A stretch of 9,229 nt of DNA from an uncultured Clostridia bacterium (GTDB lineage Bacteria > Bacillota > Clostridia > Oscillospirales > Butyricicoccaceae): contig CAJUSB010000126.1 of the NCBI GenBank assembly GCA_910589115.1, forward strand, positions 1 to 9,229, in the 5' to 3' direction. Shown here one piece after another: positions 6,752 to 9,229 of this stretch. Position numbers and translations under genes: made by a program. Within the stretch, counting starts at the first letter, position 1. Each line of letters starts with the position of its first letter. The notes beneath the pieces are model-generated. The model worked only from the letters and a program-made list of their open reading frames with translations. It was not told the DNA's origin and searched no databases.

Positions 6752-6780
6752 ATTATACTGGAAATTGCACCCTGACGCAA
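6752..6780 (-). promoter_or_regulatory. Promoter of the SLH surface-protein gene
   Basis: In minus-strand sense TTGCGT (6775-6780) and TATAAT (6752-6757) are separated by exactly 17 bp. An A-rich tract (7 A, 6784-6790) just upstream could act as an UP element. Transcription would start near 6745, giving a leader of about 42 nt before the start codon at 6703. Confidence 0.75.
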
Positions 6781-6790
6781 GTGCTTTTTT

Positions 6791-7043
6791 TACATTTTCA
6801 AGGCATAATTTTTCCAAACAGCGCAAAAAAGCTGACCCGTAAGGAAACTTTCAGGGTACATTTGGGCTGCCAGCCTGGACGGCTGCAAAAACATACGGCT
6901 CTGCATTCAGTCACTATCCCGTCCTTTCGATAAAATGGCCGTCACTGCAGGGAAATGCCGTTATATCCGTATTGCTGATACGCCCCACGAAAGTGAAAAG
7001 ATGCAGACATTTCATTTTATCTTTCAAGCCACGTCTAAAATCC
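6791..7043. other. Intergenic region between divergent genes, nothing clear
   Basis: This gap separates the promoters of the divergent surface-protein and membrane-protein genes. A 5-bp hairpin CAGCC/GGCTG occurs near 6870-6890. A 62-codon plus-strand frame starting at 6935 has no ribosome binding site and runs over the downstream promoter, so it is not called. I see no RNA gene or operator that I can support. Confidence 0.5.
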
Positions 7044-7072
7044 TTGCAGAAACTAACAAAAAGGAGTATAAT
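7044..7072 (+). promoter_or_regulatory. Promoter of the four-helix membrane protein gene
   Basis: TTGCAG (7044-7049) and TATAAT (7067-7072) are separated by 17 bp, giving a predicted start near 7079 and a leader of about 40 nt. The hexamers are close to consensus, so moderately strong constitutive expression is expected. Confidence 0.78.
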
Positions 7073-7119
7073 AGTAGTAAATGGTATCAATGTAAATTCT
7101 GCAATCGGAGGGGATACAA

Positions 7120-7581
7120 ATGATTGAAAACAAGTATTTTAATTACACATGCAGGACATTATTATCCTTTGTTTCGTGCCTCGTTATTTTGACACTGCTG
7201 TTTCCGGTGCTGTACTACTTATTCATACTTCAACGGTCACACGTTACAAGCATTATTTTACAGTGGATCATAGCAGCGGTCATCGGATACCGAAATGGAT
7301 GGAAGCTCGTAAAGGATTGCAAATCGCAGGACATGGATCTGCGCACGCTGTTCCACGCCTTTTTGTTCGGTCTTCTGATCTGCAGCATTATTTGCCTTTT
7401 AATCTATGCCAATGGTTTTCTATGGGATTTGACATCGTCTATCTTTCATTCCAAATTTGCAGTCATCTATATGGAGAATATCTGGCTGGGGAAACCTGCG
7501 TTTGGAACCTATATGAATTACTTCATTTTCTTTACAGTTTCCTTTCTCATAAACCGCAAATTTATGAGAAAACCGTGCTAA
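7120..7581 (+). CDS. Hypothetical integral membrane protein, four predicted helices
   Basis: The product has 153 residues and is not recognised. Hydrophobic segments lie at about 14-37, 44-57, 76-97 and 130-145. Charged loops (YRNGWKLVKDCKSQDMD at 57-73; NRKFMRKP at the C-terminus) place positive charges between helices 2 and 3 and at the tail, suggesting both are cytoplasmic. The start is well supported: GGAGGGG ends about 6 nt before the ATG, and a clear promoter lies upstream. The gene has its own promoter and a strong terminator at 7604-7641, so it is probably monocistronic. It is divergent from the surface-protein gene and convergent with the lipoprotein gene. No catalytic motif is visible, and no transporter or holin family is claimed. 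Confidence 0.85.
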   Translation: MIENKYFNYTCRTLLSFVSCLVILTLLFPVLYYLFILQRSHVTSIILQWIIAAVIGYRNGWKLVKDCKSQDMDLRTLFHAFLFGLLICSIICLLIYANGFLWDLTSSIFHSKFAVIYMENIWLGKPAFGTYMNYFIFFTVSFLINRKFMRKPC

Positions 7582-7603
7582 CCGGCATAATATTATGAGA
7601 AAA

Positions 7604-7641
7604 GCTCCTCATCGGAAAACCCTTCCGGTGAGGGGCCTTTT
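7604..7641. terminator. Strong intrinsic terminator, probably bidirectional
   Basis: A 14-bp stem pairs GCTCCTCATCGGAA (7604-7617) with TTCCGGTGAGGGGC (7623-7636), with two G-T wobbles and a 5-nt loop, followed by CTTTT on the plus strand. On the minus strand the stem is followed by TTTTCTC. It lies 22 bp beyond the membrane-protein stop codon and could also stop transcription coming from the convergent lipoprotein gene. Confidence 0.85.
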
Positions 7642-7735
7642 GCATGGAATCCACTGCTCGGCAGTGAAACAATCCCGCTGCCGCGTGCGTATGATTATTA
7701 TACTCGCAAATGAAAAGATCCGCCGTATTCACCCA

Positions 7736-7765
7736 CCCGGCCCGCCGTGCTTTTGGCGGGCTGGG
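7736..7765. other. GC-rich stem-loop in the gap between convergent genes
   Basis: CCCGGCCCGCC (7736-7746) pairs with GGCGGGCTGGG (7755-7765), 11 bp with one G-T wobble and loop GTGCTTTT. There is no T run on either side, so it is not a standard intrinsic terminator. A smaller hairpin, CACTGC-TCG-GCAGTG, lies at about 7652-7666. The whole gap 7642-7928 has no supported gene. Confidence 0.45.
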
Positions 7766-7817
7766 CAGGGTGCAGCAGCGAAAATCGCCGCACCCATTCC
7801 CCGCCGCAGCGGAGAAA

Positions 7818-7860
7818 GGGAGTCCAGAGGGACGAGTCCCTCTGGCGCCGTCTGCGGAAG
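7818..7860 (-). repeat. REP-like palindrome, copy B (inverted)
   Basis: Stem CCAGAGGGA (7824-7832) pairs with TCCCTCTGG (7837-7845). Read on the minus strand it is CCAGAGGG, six bases, then CCCTCTGGACTCCC, matching copy A at 55-80 apart from a 5-nt centre there. The flank on the outer side (minus GACGGCGCCAGAGGG) also matches copy A. A further GC hairpin at 7862-7880 (minus CCGCCTGCGCGGCGGGCGG) resembles CCGCCTGCGGGCGG at 120-133, but stands before the palindrome here and after it in copy A. Confidence 0.7.
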
Positions 7861-7928
7861 ACCGCCCGCCGCGCAGGCGGATAAAACGGCAATCTCCAGC
7901 GCCCCCGAGTATAAGCAACCACCGTCTG

Positions 7929-8876
7929 TTATTCTGTATCGTCAGACGTATCCGATTCCCTTTTCGGCGGTGAATATGGCGGAGGCATCTGTGCAGACGT
8001 TTCCTTCCGGCGGCGGCGTATCCGGCGGAACACAATCAGCGCTATAACTACAAGCACCAGATAGAACCACCATCCATATACAACCGCCAAAATCACACCC
8101 TGCACAAAGGAAACCAGCCCGCGCGTGCCGGATACCGCAGCTGTTTTCAAGTCACTGAAAAAAGAATCCTCTTGCTGTACCAGAGAAAGATCGCGCACCT
8201 CTTCCAAATAGACCTCAATCGTCGAAAAACTAATCAAACGGTCATAATTGCGCAGTGTGCCGGAAAGAGATTCAATTTCATACTGTACCTCAGAAAGCGC
8301 GGTTTCCAGCGCTATAATATCCTCCATTTTATCTGCCTTTTCAAGCAGTGCGAGCAGACGGTCACGCTTGGTTTCAAGCGCGGTTTTGCGCGCCTCGGAA
8401 TCATAATAATCTGCACTCACATTCTCGGAGGAACGGGAACGCTCGATAACATGACAGTTATCCCCAACCGCCTGGAATGTCGTCTCAAACTGCTCCCGCG
8501 GGACGCGCAGCGTAAACCTGGCCCAGCGTGATCCGGTGCTGCCGTTAACGGAACTTTCCTCAATATAGCCTCCGGCTTTGCCGACCTGCTGTTCAATCCC
8601 GGCTACAGCAGCCTCAAAATCTGTCGCTTCCGCAGTGATGCTCCCGCGCAGTATGAGCTTGCTGCCATCATAAACCGATTCGCTGATTTCGGCGCCTTGT
8701 TCAGATTCGGCAATCCCAGCATCTGTGATCATTTCATACCCATTCTGTTCAGCCGCGTCAGATGGACCTTCCGATGCCGCAGGCGCGGCGCTGGCTCCAT
8801 TGCCGCTGCCTCCACAGCCAGTCATGAGTGCTGCCAGCAGCCCGGCACACAGCAGAAAAGAAACATTTTTTTTCAT
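7929..8876 (-). CDS. DUF4349-like lipoprotein with coiled coil and C-terminal membrane helix
   Basis: The product has 315 residues. A lipoprotein signal peptide ends in ALMTGC with lipidated Cys21, followed by a low-complexity Gly/Ala/Ser linker (22-45). A conserved-looking extracellular domain (about 70-150) contains LILRGSITAEATDFE, GGYIEESS and FTLRVPREQFE. A heptad-rich coiled coil spans about 158-212, then SFSTIEVYLEEV (216-227). One transmembrane helix at about 254-283 precedes RRIRRRRK and a Pro/Ser/acidic cytoplasmic tail. This order (lipobox, domain, coiled coil, membrane helix) is that of the DUF4349 family, whose biochemical role is unknown to me. The protein would be anchored at both ends, lipid outside and helix near the C-terminus. 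The start is supported by GAGGTG 8 nt upstream. It appears monocistronic. Confidence 0.88.
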   Translation of the reverse strand: MKKNVSFLLCAGLLAALMTGCGGSGNGASAAPAASEGPSDAAEQNGYEMITDAGIAESEQGAEISESVYDGSKLILRGSITAEATDFEAAVAGIEQQVGKAGGYIEESSVNGSTGSRWARFTLRVPREQFETTFQAVGDNCHVIERSRSSENVSADYYDSEARKTALETKRDRLLALLEKADKMEDIIALETALSEVQYEIESLSGTLRNYDRLISFSTIEVYLEEVRDLSLVQQEDSFFSDLKTAAVSGTRGLVSFVQGVILAVVYGWWFYLVLVVIALIVFRRIRRRRKETSAQMPPPYSPPKRESDTSDDTE

Positions 8877-8910
8877 AGGGGAAACACCTCATTCCGTCCA
8901 AATTTTTTGT

Positions 8911-8939
8911 ATCCTATTTTCTTTGACGGGCTATCACAA
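8911..8939 (-). promoter_or_regulatory. Probable promoter of the lipoprotein gene
   Basis: In minus-strand sense TTGTGA (8934-8939) and TAGGAT (8911-8916) are 17 bp apart, each matching consensus at four of six positions. It is weaker than the other promoters in the window, so the gene may need an activator or be expressed at a low level. An 8-bp inverted repeat (ACGGTTTT 8969-8976 with AAAACCGT 8992-8999) lies about 30 bp upstream and could be an operator; that role is inference. Confidence 0.45.
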
Positions 8940-9085
8940 CAAAATGTTCCCTCTCTGTCGGAATTGTTACGGTTTTGTAACATACATACAAAAAACCGTT
9001 CCCACTATCTGCCGGATCAGGGGACGAGATACCAGCTTGGAAGCAAGTATTTTTATCCAGCCCCATAGAATTAGCTGTATAGGGC

Positions 9086-9114
9086 TTGACAAGAAAAAGA
9101 AACCATTGTATTAT
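9086..9114 (+). promoter_or_regulatory. Near-consensus sigma-A promoter pointing out of the window
   Basis: A perfect TTGACA -35 (9086-9091) and TATTAT -10 (9109-9114) are separated by 17 bp. This is the strongest-looking promoter here. It is divergent from the lipoprotein gene and must serve a gene or RNA whose start lies beyond 9229. Confidence 0.8.
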
Positions 9115-9229
9115 AACCTTACTACAATAGTTTTCTTCAATTTTTGCTGGCACACTGCCGCTGTAAATCCCGTTAGGTGTTAGTCGGAATTATAGAACCT
9201 GTGGTTTAGAGCGTCAAGAGGCCAGAACT
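9115..9229 (+). other. Untranslated leader of an unseen downstream gene
   Basis: At least about 105 nt follow the predicted start at about 9121 with no ATG and no ribosome binding site preceding a frame. The transcript therefore has a long leader or is itself a non-coding RNA. I do not recognise a riboswitch or T-box core in the visible part, which is cut by the window edge. Confidence 0.45.

Noticed and set aside
6704..6826. Upstream start of the surface protein adding 41 residues
   Set aside because: This ATG lies before the predicted promoter and would bury the signal peptide inside the protein.
6935..7123. 62-codon plus-strand frame before the membrane protein
   Set aside because: No ribosome binding site, and it spans the promoter of the following gene.
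7149..7598. 149-codon frame in another plus-strand frame over the membrane protein
   Set aside because: Overlaps the gene at 7120-7581, which has the ribosome binding site and coherent membrane helices; this frame has neither.
7690..7715. TATAAT on the minus strand at about 7697-7702
   Set aside because: No -35 hexamer at 16-18 bp, and it would fire from a convergent gap with no gene ahead except antisense.
7562..8047. Frames on both strands across the 7600-7930 gap
   Set aside because: They read through a strong terminator and the GC-rich palindromes, with Arg/Pro-rich products and no start signals.

Overview
The window looks like chromosomal DNA of a low-to-mid G+C anaerobic Firmicute, most likely a gut Clostridia of the Oscillospiraceae/Ruminococcaceae type. 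This is inferred from AGGAGG-like ribosome binding sites, sigma-A promoters with 17 bp spacers, a group-2 PyrF, an S-layer-homology (SLH) cell-wall protein, a DUF4349-type lipoprotein, and a dispersed CCAGAGGG/CCCTCTGG palindrome of a kind I associate with these genomes. No rRNA, tRNA, transposase, phage gene or CRISPR array was seen.

Layout from left to right. Positions 1-200 hold no gene: a 34-bp-period direct repeat is followed by a chain of six consecutive hairpins. Positions 262-1179 (-) encode PyrF, orotidine-5'-phosphate decarboxylase. Its roughly 330-nt leader (1180-1510) carries a sigma-A promoter, a PyrR-type RNA-binding hairpin, a candidate antiterminator and an intrinsic terminator, so it reads as a pyrimidine-responsive attenuator. 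Divergent from it, 1671-1904 (+) encodes a small membrane-associated protein. A bidirectional terminator at 1928-1958 separates that gene from the dominant feature, 1982-6703 (-). This encodes a secreted surface protein of about 1573 residues: signal peptide, beta-helix-like N-terminus, a bacterial Ig/MBG-like module, seven tandem repeats of about 75-87 residues each with one WxxC cysteine, an InlB-B/Flg_new-like module, a Pro/Ser linker and three C-terminal SLH repeats.

Positions 7120-7581 (+) encode an unknown four-helix membrane protein with its own strong promoter and terminator. The gap 7642-7928 holds a GC-rich stem-loop and a second, inverted copy of the palindrome seen at the left edge. 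Positions 7929-8876 (-) encode a DUF4349-like lipoprotein with a coiled coil and a C-terminal transmembrane helix. A near-consensus promoter at 9086-9114 (+) fires out of the right edge into a gene whose start lies outside the window.

The genes form single-gene units alternating in strand, each with its own promoter, rather than one operon. PyrF is housekeeping; the other four products all appear to be envelope-associated. I see no clear evidence of a new multi-gene system. The points most worth checking are the PyrR-type leader with a possible second switch behind it, the one-cysteine-per-repeat surface protein with two C7 tracts, and the hairpin cluster and palindrome family.
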